From assembly GCA_036365515.1 (NCBI GenBank), contig CM070873.1, positions 29,364,757-29,428,756 on the forward strand: DNA of 64,000 nt. Reading direction: 5' to 3'. Origin of the DNA: Torymus aiolomorphi (lineage: Eukaryota; Arthropoda; Insecta; Hymenoptera; Torymidae). Shown here one piece after another: positions 23,173-34,585 of this stretch. The notes beneath the pieces were generated by a model. The model saw only the letters and a list, made by a program, of their open reading frames with translations. It was not told the DNA's origin and searched no databases. Numbering within the stretch: the first letter of the stretch is position 1; every line of letters begins with the position of its first letter. Both the position numbers and the translations under genes were made by a program.

Positions 23173-24158
23173 TCTTGTTTGAGTTGTTAATTTGTTATGA
23201 ACTGCGTTCGCATGGTCGAGTAACATAATATTTAGGATCGTTCTACAATGATAATTCGAATTTAAGAGATTAATTTCAAAATAAATATCAAAATAAATAA
23301 CCATCTGAATAACAAACGTATTGAAACGTATTACTGTAAAATAATAATCCCGATAAAGATTTTAACAATAAAATAATGAATTTGTTTAATTAATCAGATA
23401 AATAATTTTAACCTGTTCCGTAAATAAATAGTAAATAAACAATTAACGAATTTACGATAACCCGAATAGAAATAAACTATCCTGTCGATAGTTAATAATT
23501 GCATTCGTAATTAAATAAATAATAGACAGGCGATCAACAGGGAAATAAACGTGATAACGTTAATTAATAATTGAATTAACAATTAAATAAAGGAAGCTCG
23601 CTCAGGGTGAAAAGCTCTTGTAGGAATTATTTATTCTAGGAAATCCTCAAGTGGCAGGTGGCTGCAACAGTCGAGGCACTCAAGGACAAAGAGAACGAAG
23701 TTGTCGCGGAGTCAACAATTTCCAAAATAACATTGGGCAACGTAATAAGCCGTAACGGTCGACTAGCGCCCTTGAAGGACGACAAGGTCAGAGAACATAT
23801 CAACACCAACTCTCAGCGACAAACAATTCCAAGAATGCATTAGCGAGCGCGACCCGCGGGAGTAAACACTTCTTGGAATCAATTAGCAAAGAGCTCAAGG
23901 GGATCCAACCTTCAGGAATGCGTCAACGGTCGAACCAAGAATCCGTAAACACTTCTTGGAATCCATTAGGCTAAGGAAAGGATTAACGGACAAACCAGAA
24001 ATGCGTAAACACTTCTCAGAATCCATTAGTGCCAACGGTCACAAAACGTAAACACAAACAATTCCGAGAAGGAGCTATGGCGCAATGGCGCAACAGCCCA
24101 ACGGCCTGAGCCATCGTCAACAACCAATCACGGACTAGCGGCGTTCCACACCACTGGA
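23173..24158. repeat. Repeat-rich non-coding tract with CGTAAACACTTCT units
   Basis: The first part is AT-rich. From 23640 the sequence turns GC-rich and carries three spaced copies of GTAAACACTTCTTGGAATCC followed by ATTAG (near 23863, 23947 and 24005). It may be a long-terminal-repeat or satellite remnant. No protein domain is recognised. Confidence 0.45.
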
Positions 24159-25135
24159 CATGGTGGAAGGAAAACAAGGTGCGCTCGGACGCATCATGCC
24201 GAACAACCAATCATCGCATTGGGCCAAGCGGGAACCATCTTGGATAATTATCCAATAAGAACGAACACGCAATTTTCAAACAAGTTTCTTATTGAATGAA
24301 CATAACATGTTTCTTATTGATAAAACCTAATAAAATAAATGAAAATGACATTAAGAAAAATACATATTAACGTTTCAAAAGAATGGATATTTTTTAAATT
24401 AACTTTTTATTTTATATTTCTTATAAAGGTTTTTCACTTCAATATTTAATGTTATATAGGACTAAGGTTATTAACCAAAGAAATTAAAAAAATTTGTTCA
24501 ATAAATAATTTTATTTTAGAAAAACAATATGACTTACATATGATACAGATATATACAGATGTAGTATGTAAAGTGAAAATAGTGTATAATGTTAATACTG
24601 AAACTTCGCAATTTTTTTAGCACGTTTGTTTTTCGCATCAGAAAGTAATTTTTTATTAATCTCACTTACTCTGATATAAGTTCTCGTATGAACAAGACAG
24701 AGCATGACATCTTCTGTAACGCATGAGTCTTTAGGTATATTATACAAATCTAATCGTTTTTCAATATTGTAAACAAAAATATTTATTGACAATTCAAAAA
24801 GACTTACCGTTTTTTGGTTAACTGTCTCATTACAGACTTTCATCCATTTCGACGCGATTTCTGGATTTTTTGGGAATGAGAAAAATGCTATATTATTTTT
24901 TTTTTTTGCATTTTCGCTTCTATATTCTTGCATCCAATTACACTGCACGCAGGCATTTTCACACTTATTTTACAATCAAAAACGGTCCATCACTGAATAT
25001 TTTTTTACGCTTATGTACATTGTAGTGTATCTATATATAATCTAACATGGCGCTCGGTTGGCCCAGTCACGTGATGCGCAGAACGAGCTCAATTTCGTAC
25101 CTCCGTCCGAGAGCACCTTGTTTTCCTTCCACCAT
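24159..25135 (-). mobile_element. P-element-like element with 33-bp terminal inverted repeats and a THAP gene
   Basis: Left end CATGGTGGAAGGAAAACAAG continues through GTGCGCTCGGACG; the right end is the inverse with one mismatch. On the minus strand an ATG at 24956 starts MPACSVIGCKN, the C-x4-C start of a THAP zinc finger, followed by FFSFPKNPEIASKWMKVCN. A GTAAGT donor follows Gln-Lys-Thr near 24806. A second piece near 24595-24750 reads EDVMLCLVHTRTYIR, resembling the end of P-element/THAP proteins. The middle of a transposase is absent, so this looks like an internally deleted copy. The frame breaks in a run of twelve A residues. Flanking 8-bp duplications typical of P elements are not seen. 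Confidence 0.65.
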
Positions 25136-25137
25136 GC

Positions 25138-25278
25138 CGGGCCCTTTCTACATATGTGTGTTCTGTCTGTTCTAGACAACTATGTCTGTCTCTGTCTTAC
25201 ATAAAAGGAACAGATCTATCTGTCTTTGTCGGGAACACACAGAACACACAGAACACACATATGTAGAAAGGCCCCCGG
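25138..25278. repeat. ~140-bp inverted repeat
   Basis: GGGCCCTTTCTACATATGTG on the left is mirrored by CACATATGTAGAAAGGCCCC on the right, with GTTCTGTCTGTTCT-type inner repeats. It follows directly on the THAP element. Confidence 0.6.
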
Positions 25279-25413
25279 AGGGAGGCGGTCCGTCACCCGC
25301 TGCTCATCGCTCTCGACCCTATTTTCAGGTCTGAGGTCCCTCCACCGCCACTCTCTCTACTTCAGAGTGGGGGAGGCCTCTGAGGCAACTTGGGGTCCTA
25401 CAGCATCTACACC

Positions 25414-25754
25414 ATACCACGGTCGTATACACAGGTCCGGAAACTCAGCGATATTTTTGGTGGTGGGGGAAGTACCTTAGCGAAGTCAATTTTAGTGTGC
25501 GCGACGACCACTCGAAGCGTTGGCAACTAGACGACCACTGCAGCGTGCGCGCTTATTTTACCATCTCTCCCAACTCCTAATTCAAATAGTTACGCAGTAC
25601 GCACGCGGTAAGATATAAAGTGCGCATGCGCGTCACTCAGTGGTCGCTAGCCTAGCAGCGCTGGTGGCTTGGCGGAGAACTATAAAATCGTGCTTCACAA
25701 AGCGTACACGCTCCGCGCGCTGAGTTTCCGGACCTGTGTATATGACCGTGGTTA
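25414..25754. mobile_element. 341-bp element with ~37-bp terminal inverted repeats
   Basis: The left end has CGTATACACAGGTCCGGAAA and CTCAGCG; the right end has the inverse with two differences. The interior is GC-rich and non-coding. It lies about 250 bp upstream of the GTF3C4 start and could supply or disrupt promoter sequence. Confidence 0.65.
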
Positions 25755-26001
25755 TAACACTATCCATAGACTTACACTCATAGACTACTCATAAGTCTAT
25801 GAACACTAACATCTCAAGGGTAGGTTAGTTTGCTCCGACACGCGCGTATGAAAAACGCAGGTCTTTAGACAGCGGCATACATGATGCAGTGCACTTTATC
25901 TGCCCTCCAAAGAAGCACATGTCGTGCCGGCCCCAGAAGCTACAGCAGCTAATCGTTCTTATGACGATTAGAGCGAAAATCGTGATTTATACCGTCAAAA
26001 A

Positions 26002-28273
26002 ATGGAGGCGAGACACTTTTACAAGTCCATGGGCCCGCTGGTTACGCGGTCTTTCGCCTGCAAGTGGTCGGAGGACGATAGGTTATCCGTCGTGACGGAA
26101 AAGGGCGTTCAGATTTACGTAAGTATAAGAATCATTGCTTTTTTCTTCTCGCTTCTCTTATTATTCGTTATCTTACTCGTGGATTTATCACAGGAAGTGA
26201 TACCGGCACCCATGCAGGCCACTCCGCCGGTGAACCTATGTCGCACGTTCATTCACGCGCCGGACGACATGCCCAGCGAGCTGTTCGCCGAGCAGGTGCT
26301 CAACAGCATTTGGAACTGGAAGAAGGAGGACGTCTACTCGTTCTTGATGAACGATGCCTTCACGCCGAATTTCCCCAAGGCGACTAAATTCACGCCCGAG
26401 ATAATCGACGTGTTCTGGTCGCCCTGGAAGCTCCTACATCCTTGCAAGTGCATGATAGCAGTGCTGACTTCCGCAGGTGCCGTAGACCTTGCCATACAAA
26501 TAGACTACTCCTGGATCTCAATTCATAAGTTCACCTCTACTTGGTGCAATGTCGTAAAAGAGGAATTGAAGAGCATCCAGGGAGAAGATGCCAAATTAGA
26601 GTGCAATGCTCTGAAGGATCAGCTGCAGCGTTTGTTGGCTACGAGTGTTACTTGGAGCTGTTTGTATGACAAAGAGAATTATGTTTTTGCTTACTTGGTA
26701 ATAGGATATAGAAATTCGGAAATTGTGATCTGGAAAGTTGATAGAATGGCAAGTGCTTCTGTGTCTCTGAATACTGAGGCAAGTGTTGAGCTCAAGTTCA
26801 AAAAGAAATTTGGGAGTGAAAATGTGAAAATAAGTAATCTTCTTTGGGTTCATTTAAGCAATGGAAATTATTTACTTATTATTGGATTTTACAATGGTCT
26901 GGTTGGTGCTCTTAAGCTACAGGAATTCGAAGGAGGAATCACATCTAGTTCATATTCACTGAGCTATTCTGATGAAGATAATATTTCTGTTGATTTTTTG
27001 TATGTTTTACAACAATCTCAAAATCAAATTGAACTTGCTGTTGTAAAGGGCATGTATTTATTAATTTTAATATTGGACAGCCATGGCAAGCTGATTGATA
27101 TGAAATTTGGTACTAGTCCAGGATTTTCAATAACAGGTAAAATAATTGATTCATATACATTAATAATTAAACACTGGTTGAAAATGCATAGTAAAGCTTA
27201 AATTCAATGTTTTTCAGGAATTTCCTTTATTGATTCAAATCTACTTATAACTACCCAAGATGGTAGTATTTGTATTGTTAATAAATCTTCCAATCAAGAA
27301 GAATTGGAAATTTTAGTAATAAAAAATGACGTAATGAAGACAAATGTCCAATATTTAGGATTGGCAAGTTCAACAAACAAGATATTATTTGCTTTTATAA
27401 TGAGTCCCAGTGTGATGTATGATCATTTGATTAATCGAGAGCCAAGTTGTTTATACTTTTGCACTTTTCATAATGTGCCCCCGTTGGATCCATTAAAAAT
27501 ACTATATTTTAATGAAGAACAATCTCTTTTAAGACATTGGGATTGTTTAAACTTAATCAAAGTTAACGCTTTAAAATATAATAATCTACAACAAATGCTA
27601 CCTCAAGTTTCAGTTGATTTAGAGTCATTATCTCTGTATAAGCTGCGTATTGCATTTTGGATTTTAAATGTAAATGAAAATACCAAAAAGAGGAATCCTA
27701 AGGAAATTGTAAGACCACCAGAAGAAATTCAACAGTACAAATTTTATATTTTTCTACTTACTACGTTAGATTATCTTAGTTATTTAAGTCAAAAAAAAAG
27801 TTTGAATGAAATTCAAAATATCCATGAGGCTATTAACCAATCATTTGGAAGTTTGGTTAGCAGGAGAAGATGGCGAGGAAGAAGCAGAGACTCCTTTACT
27901 GAAATATGTGAGGCAAGTTTTACAAGCTACAAGTAAATTTGATTTGACTGAACAAGAGAAGTGTAGTCTTTGTGGTCAGGTTATTACAGAGCCATGGGCT
28001 TTATCTTGTCCTATAGGCCATAAATTGCCAAGATGTGCAATAACATGTTTACAAGTGACACAAATCAGGTTTCGTACTTGTCTTATTTGTCAGGAAATTT
28101 TTCATCCTTGTTTAGATGCAGAAATGAGTGAAGTCAAATGTTTATACTGTGATTTACCAGCAGTGCATAAATATCAGCTGCCAGATTCAGAAGTACAGGC
28201 TTCTAAAAAAAATTTATCAAAAAGGCCTGTACTTGCTACCATCAAAGATTCAAAAGAAGAAGAGGAACAATAA
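26002..28273 (+). CDS. GTF3C4: General transcription factor IIIC subunit 4 (TFIIIC90-like)
   Basis: GTF3C4 is part of TFIIIC, which binds the B box of tRNA genes and recruits Pol III factors. Exons: 26002-26118, 26194-27136 and from 27218 to the TAA at 28273; the first intron is only 75 bp and stays in frame. The N-terminal part is a beta-propeller-like TFIIIC delta region (FACKWSEDDRLSVVTEKGVQIY, with VFWSPWK and TSVTWSCL later). The C-terminus is the TFIIIC zinc finger: CSLCGQ, CPIGHKLPRCAITC, CLICQEIFHPC and VKCLYC. The ATG at 26002 gives the family-like start and is the first in frame. Oddity: between about 27806 and 27845 the frame shifts by one base (NIHEAINQ on one side, LEVWLAGEDGEEEAE on the other) with no room for an intron. 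This is a sequence indel or a genuine break. It is convergent with WDR35. Confidence 0.85.
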
Positions 28274-29820
28274 ACAGAAAATATTTATTTTTAGTATTAA
28301 TTAATTAAGTCTAATTTAGGCGTTATCAAGACTGATTTAAATAATTAATCCTTTTAGTTAATTTTTCATTTCATAGGATAAGAAAATATGTACTAACGAA
28401 TTTTATGCACTAGGCTTTCCTGATTTTGATTTTGTTTTTATATATAACTAAATTTGAATTAAAAGAAAATAGTGTCACGATAACTTTTCTTTAAAAAAGT
28501 TTTAAAATAGTTTTGTACAATAACGAATTTAAACATTTTTAGTGCAAACTATAAATTAAGAGGATGAGTATTTTCGAATTTTGTTTGTATCAAACAGTGT
28601 AAATATCTTTGTAAATACAATGTTAAAAATAAAATTTTTTTCATTTTTCAGAAAATGTTTGCATTTATCAATAAAAAAAGTTCCCAAATTTTCTAAGCAA
28701 ACTATACATGTAAAAATTTTTTAAAAATCGAATTTGCGTGTTTATTCCTAATTTTCAACATTGCACTCTTCGACCATCATTTTAAGTATGCAATTCTGTC
28801 CTTGGCAGAAAAATGTCTTATGAAAAATTATGGAAAACTACGAAAAACTATGAAAAACTAGAAATAGCTAAGCAAAATTGCGAAGTTGTGAAAAACTATG
28901 TACATCATACTTTTTGTATACTTTTTCAGTTATTCATGATGTAATTGTTTTTCATAGTTTATCGTAGTTTTTCATAGTTAGTCATAATAAACGAATCGTC
29001 AGAACCTAACCAAATCTTCTTTTTTTTCATGTGTTTTAAATAATGTCAATTATTATGTATTCGTTTTCTATTATAATATTGCACTTTTTCTTATCTTAAA
29101 CGATTTTCTTTTTTATTTTTTGTTGAACAATAGTACGTAAAAATGCTTTAGAAAAAGACAAGAAGCAGTTTCTATTATTGATTCATGATATCTAAAAGTA
29201 CTATATTTTCATACTATAAAATATTTATTTATTGAATCTCAAATTATATTTTTAAACGAAATATTTGTTACTGAAAAACAAATACAAAGATAACTCGTTG
29301 ACTTATAAAATCTAGAGGGACGAATAAAAGAAGTGTACCAAGTTTAAAAAAAAAAAGTTTATTACTAAATAAGTACAATAAGTACATAAAATGATGAACA
29401 ATTGTACACTAAGAAAAAAATTTAATCAATTTGTTACAGTTTTCATTTATGGTGATGTGAAACCCTAATTTCAATATTTTTTAAATCAACATTCAAACGT
29501 TTATTTGGAAAAAGACGGTTGTCAAGCGCTCCGTATATGTAAATACTATACTCAGATTTTTTTTGGATGATTCTATCAGTATTTTCATGAGATGTACTCG
29601 TTCGAAAAATAACGTCGGTACTCACATCCCCTTAAATGAAAATTAATTCTCTCAGAGATTCAGTCAAAGTGGTGTACAATTATATATCATTTAAATAAGT
29701 AGTATCAGTTAAGTTCATTGTTTAAACTAAACATTTTATTGTGATGATATTACACATTTAATCGCATTTAATAAAAAGTTTTCTCAGTGTACAGTCAAAA
29801 CCTATTGAAGATGAGTATTT
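28274..29820. other. Convergent intergenic region with a foldback
   Basis: AT-rich spacer between the 3' ends of GTF3C4 and WDR35. At 28820-28985 units of GAAAAACTATG on the left are mirrored by CATAGTTTTTC units on the right, a foldback of about 165 bp. No gene recognised. Confidence 0.55.
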
Positions 29821-32800
29821 TTACATATACGTGATAATGCTGTGACAGAGTGGACAACCGTTAACATTGACGACGTCACGTTCGGAAGCGGCCCGATGCT
29901 TGCACACTGTACAGAGCCAAGCGGACGCCTGGTCCATTAGCGGCCTACCCGAGACTACGCAAGCGGGAAAACTGCTCGCGCAATTCGGGCAGGCGACGCA
30001 GTAGTCCGGTACGAGGCTCTCGCACTGTCGACACTCGGCACGTGGTGGCGGTCGTGCGTCCCTGGGTGGCCGCTTGCCGAACACTCCGAGCGCCAATTCT
30101 TCATACCGCGGATCCAGCGCCTCGAGGCGTACGAAAGCACGTGAGCACGTGGCGAAAGCCCGAGCGGCACAGCTAGCCAGCGCCAGCAGCGCGTAGACAA
30201 GCTCCTGCTCCAGGAGGTCCTCGTACTCTCGCAACCTCAAAGCCGTGCGCATGGCCGCCTCGGGCTCAGCAGCGTAGAGCTGCCGGTGCGCTAGCAGCAG
30301 GAAGTGATAAGCCTCGGCGCCGCGCCAGGCCTCCTCGACGACACGTGCGTCCTCGCCAGTGGCCTCGCCTAGGCCCATGAGCAGGCCACTGCTGTTCGAC
30401 TGCTGGCCTGGACGGCCGCCCTTCTGCGCCAAGTGCTCCTGTACCAGTAGCGCCGCCAGCACGTAGATCTTCTTCAGGCGCAGGGGTGGAGCCGCGCGTC
30501 GACGTGCCTGTTCCCCGGCCAGCTCTAGCAGCAGCTTGGCCGCCTCGAGCGGGCAGTCCGCCTTGCGGTAGAGCTCGATGGCCTGCAGACGTCGGCCGCT
30601 AGCCAGTAGATGGCGCGCGTACTTGGCTAGCAACTCGCTAATGCCTGGTAGCTGCCACGTGCGCGCGAGCTCGAGCGCCTGGTCCCAGCGGTTCGAGCGC
30701 ACGCACGTCTCCACGGCCTGGCGCACGTCGCCGCAACGCACGAAGCAGGCCACCGCCTGCTGACACATGCCCACGGAGGCCAGGAGGCGGGCGGCACGCC
30801 GCGTCGCACTTGGAGCTTGCTCGCCCAGCTGCGCCGCCGCCTGGGCCAGTTCTTCGAACTCCTCGAGGCGGTAGTGGCAGTCAACGAGGCGCTCGAGCTC
30901 TCGGCCACGCTCGAGGTGCTCGCGGGCCTCTCGCCACCGCTGACAGGCAGCCAACTGGCCGCCGAGACGCGCGTGGGCGCGCTCCAACTGCGCGTCCGAG
31001 GCAGCCCCGCCAAGTTGCATGAGCTGGAGCGCACGTGGGTAGTCGGCCAGTCGCTGGCGTAGCGCCACGGCCAGGTCGCGCCGGTCCAGCTCGAGGTACG
31101 CTTGCTCGGCCTCGTCGTAGGCGCCGAGGAAGCCAAGCACCTCGGCGCGGCGCAGTCCTGGCTCGTGGACGCCACGTAGCCGCTTGACGAAGCGGATGCC
31201 GAGGTAGTCAGCGCACCGCACCATCGCGCTCTCCGCTGCTTCGAGCTCCAGGGCGCGCAACGCGTGCTCGGCGAGTAACCGCCAGAGCCGCGGATGGGGA
31301 TTGTCGCGCACGAACTCCTCAGCCTCGCGGAGGCCAACACATGCCAGGAGCTCGCGCGTGTCGCGCAGCGACTTTACCTCCAGGTCGAGCAGCAGCTCCG
31401 GACGTGCCTCCTCGGGTCGGCGTACCAGCTCGTCCAGCAGCACGCAGCGGATCTCGAGATCGCGGAAGCAGCAGACGTAGCCGGTACAGCTGATCGGTTC
31501 CTCGGGCTCGAGTCCCCGGAACACATACATGCGGCTCTTCTCCAGGATGGCCAGCAGCCGGGGATTGTCCTCGGCCCAGCAAACTGCCCAAGCATCCTTG
31601 CGCTCGAAGCGTCCGATCTCCTCCTCGGTCTCGCGCTCGTTGTGCTCGTGCTTACTGGGCGCGAGCTCCAGGAGCCGGAGCATACTCTGGCTGTCGATTA
31701 CAGCGGCACGTGTCGAGTCGCAGTTGACGGCGACTTGGCAAGGTCGTCGGCCGACGGCGTAGCGCTTCGTCAGACTGACCTGGGGCAGCGAGTACTGCTG
31801 TAGCATACCGGAATCCCTGCCTACCAGGAGGAGCTTTTCGGTCGCGCAAACGCTGCACACGGGATCGGCAGTGTCGCGCCGATTGATTGGGCTCTCGAAG
31901 GGCTTGTCCTTGTCCAGGTCTTGGATGACCTCGGTCACACCGGTAGGCGTGTCGTCCACGTGGTACAGCCTATCCCTGCGCGCCCGACCGGCGTTGAGGG
32001 CCGAGTTCCGGGGCGCGCGGAAGTTCCAGAGGAGAAAGTTGTTCCTCGACGCCGCCACCACCATGCTGCTGTTCATGGCCAGTCGAATGGGCTCGCTGTC
32101 TAGGAACTTGACGTCCACGGGGTTGATATCGCGTTGCATACGTACAGTACGAAGCGCTCCTCCCTCTGGGCTGGATCGGTTGTCGCTGCGATCACGCAGT
32201 GCTCTCCGCATGCCACGATGTTTATTAGCGATCTCACGTATTTGAAGTAGCGGGCGTTGGTGGTGGTGTTCCAGAAGGTGACGCAGACTCCGTCCTTGCT
32301 CACTCGTTCGTCTGAAAAGACCACGGTGTTGCCGAAATAAGCCCATTTGTAATTCGGTCGGATGTTGGCGAAATATATGTTTGAATCTACCGAGAGGCAT
32401 ATTCTCAACGATCCTCCCTCCCACGAGCAGCAACTCACTTCTTTTCCAGGAATTTTCAGCGTCTTCAGATGATCGCCGAAAGGCGAGTAAAAATAAACAA
32501 CATTGCACTCTTTTCTTTCGTCTGTGATTGTCAAGCCAGCGATTGCCAGCAGCGAGCCAAAAGTATTCCAAACGCAACAAGCTATCGACATCCCTGCATT
32601 TATTGTTATCGGATTATCATCGTTAATGTCTCTTAACAAACACATCTTACCGTTTTGGAAGCAGACTGCTAATACAGGGCAATCGTTCGCCACGTAACCA
32701 TTCTTACCGTTATACCAGTGAAGAGCAACGATTGCTTGAACATTGCCGTCGCCAATGTTATCCAATTTTGTCAGAAATAATCCTTGATCGTCGTAAAGAT

Positions 32801-33362
32801 GAGCTTCGCCGTTTCTCAAACCAAACAGGAGAAATTTCGCGTCGGGCGACCACTGCACTGCCGTTAGCGATATACCTTTTAATTCTTTGCCCCAAATGCG
32901 GTTACCTTCGACAGATCCAACAACAACCGCGCCGTCTTCATAAACAATACAGATTTTCTGACCATTCGCGCTCCAGACCATTCCCCTTACCACAGATTTA
33001 TTGCGGTTGTTTATCATTTCTTCGTACCAAGAGCCCTTGTACAGCATCCATACAATAATCACTCCATTTTGGTCGCTCGACGTTAATTTTTGATGCTCCT
33101 CGTTCCAAGTGACTACCTGCACGTGCCCATTGTGGCCTTCCAAAGTCTGGTTCATGCTCAAAGTGCTGGTCGTGGTAGTCGTGCGACTTTTCCCACTGCT
33201 ATTCATTGTGTCTGATGTCGTGGTGCCGGAATCGGCTCGTATGACTTTTAATAAGCCATCTTCGCCTCCAGCAGCTATATAACCTTGCTTCTGGTTCCAT
33301 GCTATACAATTTAATCGTACGTTGTTTGGTATACCGATTTTCTTACTTAAAAATACAAACAT
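29821..33362 (-). CDS. WDR35: WD repeat protein 35 / IFT121 (intraflagellar transport)
   Basis: WDR35/IFT121 is a core IFT-A subunit needed for retrograde ciliary transport and membrane-protein entry into cilia; in insects this means sensory neurons and, in some groups, sperm. The chosen ATG (33362) gives [17 protein letters not shown], matching the family start; an upstream in-frame ATG at 33434 is not conserved. WD repeats fill the first ~500 residues ([49 protein letters not shown]). IYHVDDTP-like [10 protein letters not shown] and [16 protein letters not shown] precede TPR-like helices. The C-terminus has two zinc-binding pairs (CRQCES, CPNC, CTVCKH, CPLCHS). Total about 1180 codons, the usual length. 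It is intronless here, and GC content rises sharply after the propeller. The frame shifts by one base in a CCCC run (minus strand, ~32117) within [16 protein letters not shown]. An X-box-like site lies 180 bp upstream. Confidence 0.9.
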
Positions 33363-33541
33363 GCCTTTTGAATTAAGGATGCACAAAAACACTTTGTAAC
33401 AATTACAATTAACTTCTAGTAGATGAAACAACAACGTTCATTTTTACAATTACCACTATATTTTGTTTAATTTATTACTTAGAACAGAGAAGAATAACCG
33501 ATCTCCGTTTCTGTCTTCCTGCATAGTTTTGTTTATACTCG

Positions 33542-33555
33542 GTTGCCATGTAAAC
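33542..33555. promoter_or_regulatory. X-box-like RFX site upstream of WDR35
   Basis: GTTGCCATGTAAAC matches the RYYNYY-WW-RRNRAC X-box consensus at 13 of 14 positions. RFX factors drive ciliary genes, including IFT-A subunits, through such sites, usually within a few hundred bases of the start codon. Here it is 180 bp upstream of the WDR35 ATG. Confidence 0.6.
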
Positions 33556-34433
33556 CTGTTTGTATATACAAAACTCTGTGACGACTGTCCTCTTCCACCC
33601 ACGAAACTATAGTAATCGAGGGGACTACAGGTGTATACTGTACACGTACACCTCTGGTGAACTCCACACTGTGTATGCTTTAGATTTTTGCCGAATGACG
33701 CTGGCGGCGCTAGCGTAACAGGCGGTCAAAATATTCAAATTGATATGTAAAGGGAAATGCTTTATCTCTTAGGCAAGTGAATTCAATATTTTATTTTGTT
33801 TTTATTGTTGTTTACACGACTGGCACGAATTTCAAAAAGTTTAGTTCTTACTATTTCATAAAACAGTAGTTATTTGCACATATTATTGATAGATAATATG
33901 TAATGTTATAAAGATATTTTTAACAATGAAGTTTGTACAGTATGAAAATAAAAATAAAATGCTTCCCGCTCAAAAAAAAAATTTGTGGGCCATATATTGC
34001 CCACAGTGTTGGACAAGTATGGGCAATATATGGGCCATTGCAAACCACATTAGAGCAATATATGGGAGATACTCTACTCCGGCGCCTGAATTGGGCCATA
34101 GTATTCCCACCAGTATCCCAGATACCGAAGTAGAAATTTATTCCGATCCCCCGAAATTCGACTTGCCTTGTGCTTTCTGAGACATTGGCTTTATCTATCT
34201 ACATGCAGCAATGACTTAAGCCACGAACAACATGATTGTATATATAGATTTCCAAATTTCATTTCCCACGCCCTATCAAAATGGGTTGAAAGAAAAGGAA
34301 AAATAGAATAACATAACTGAAAGAAATAAGGCTCTTATAATTAACGTACGTAACGTACTTAAGGAATTATTTTTTTTTTTAAACATGTTGATTGTATTAA
34401 ACAAAAATATTTAAGCTGTGATTAAAGTTTTTG

Positions 34434-34585
34434 GTACAGAGTTTGACGGATGTTAAGAGAGAGAGAGGAAGAAAGGGGAGGGGGGAGAGAGGGTGAGAGA
34501 GGGCGGGGGAAGAGAGAGAGGAAGAGTATATTATACAGAAAAAACGTCTATACTTGCCTTATTTTATACTTTTGTAGAAAGTTTT
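34434..34585. repeat. 152-bp source copy of the TTF2 breakpoint insert
   Basis: Identical, in inverted orientation, to 8292-8443. Unlike that copy it belongs to a local array: the sequence ATTAAAGTTCTTGGTACAGA and GTTTGACGGATGTT recurs in diverged form near 34836 and 34955. The 8.3-kb copy is therefore more likely the derived one. Confidence 0.8.

Noticed and set aside
30578..32245. Long overlapping frames on both strands within WDR35
   Set aside because: By-products of very GC-rich WDR35 coding sequence; the minus frame matches the family throughout.
29821..33362. WDR35 as a processed retrocopy
   Set aside because: No A tail or target duplication, full-length protein conservation and an X-box-like site upstream favour the native gene.
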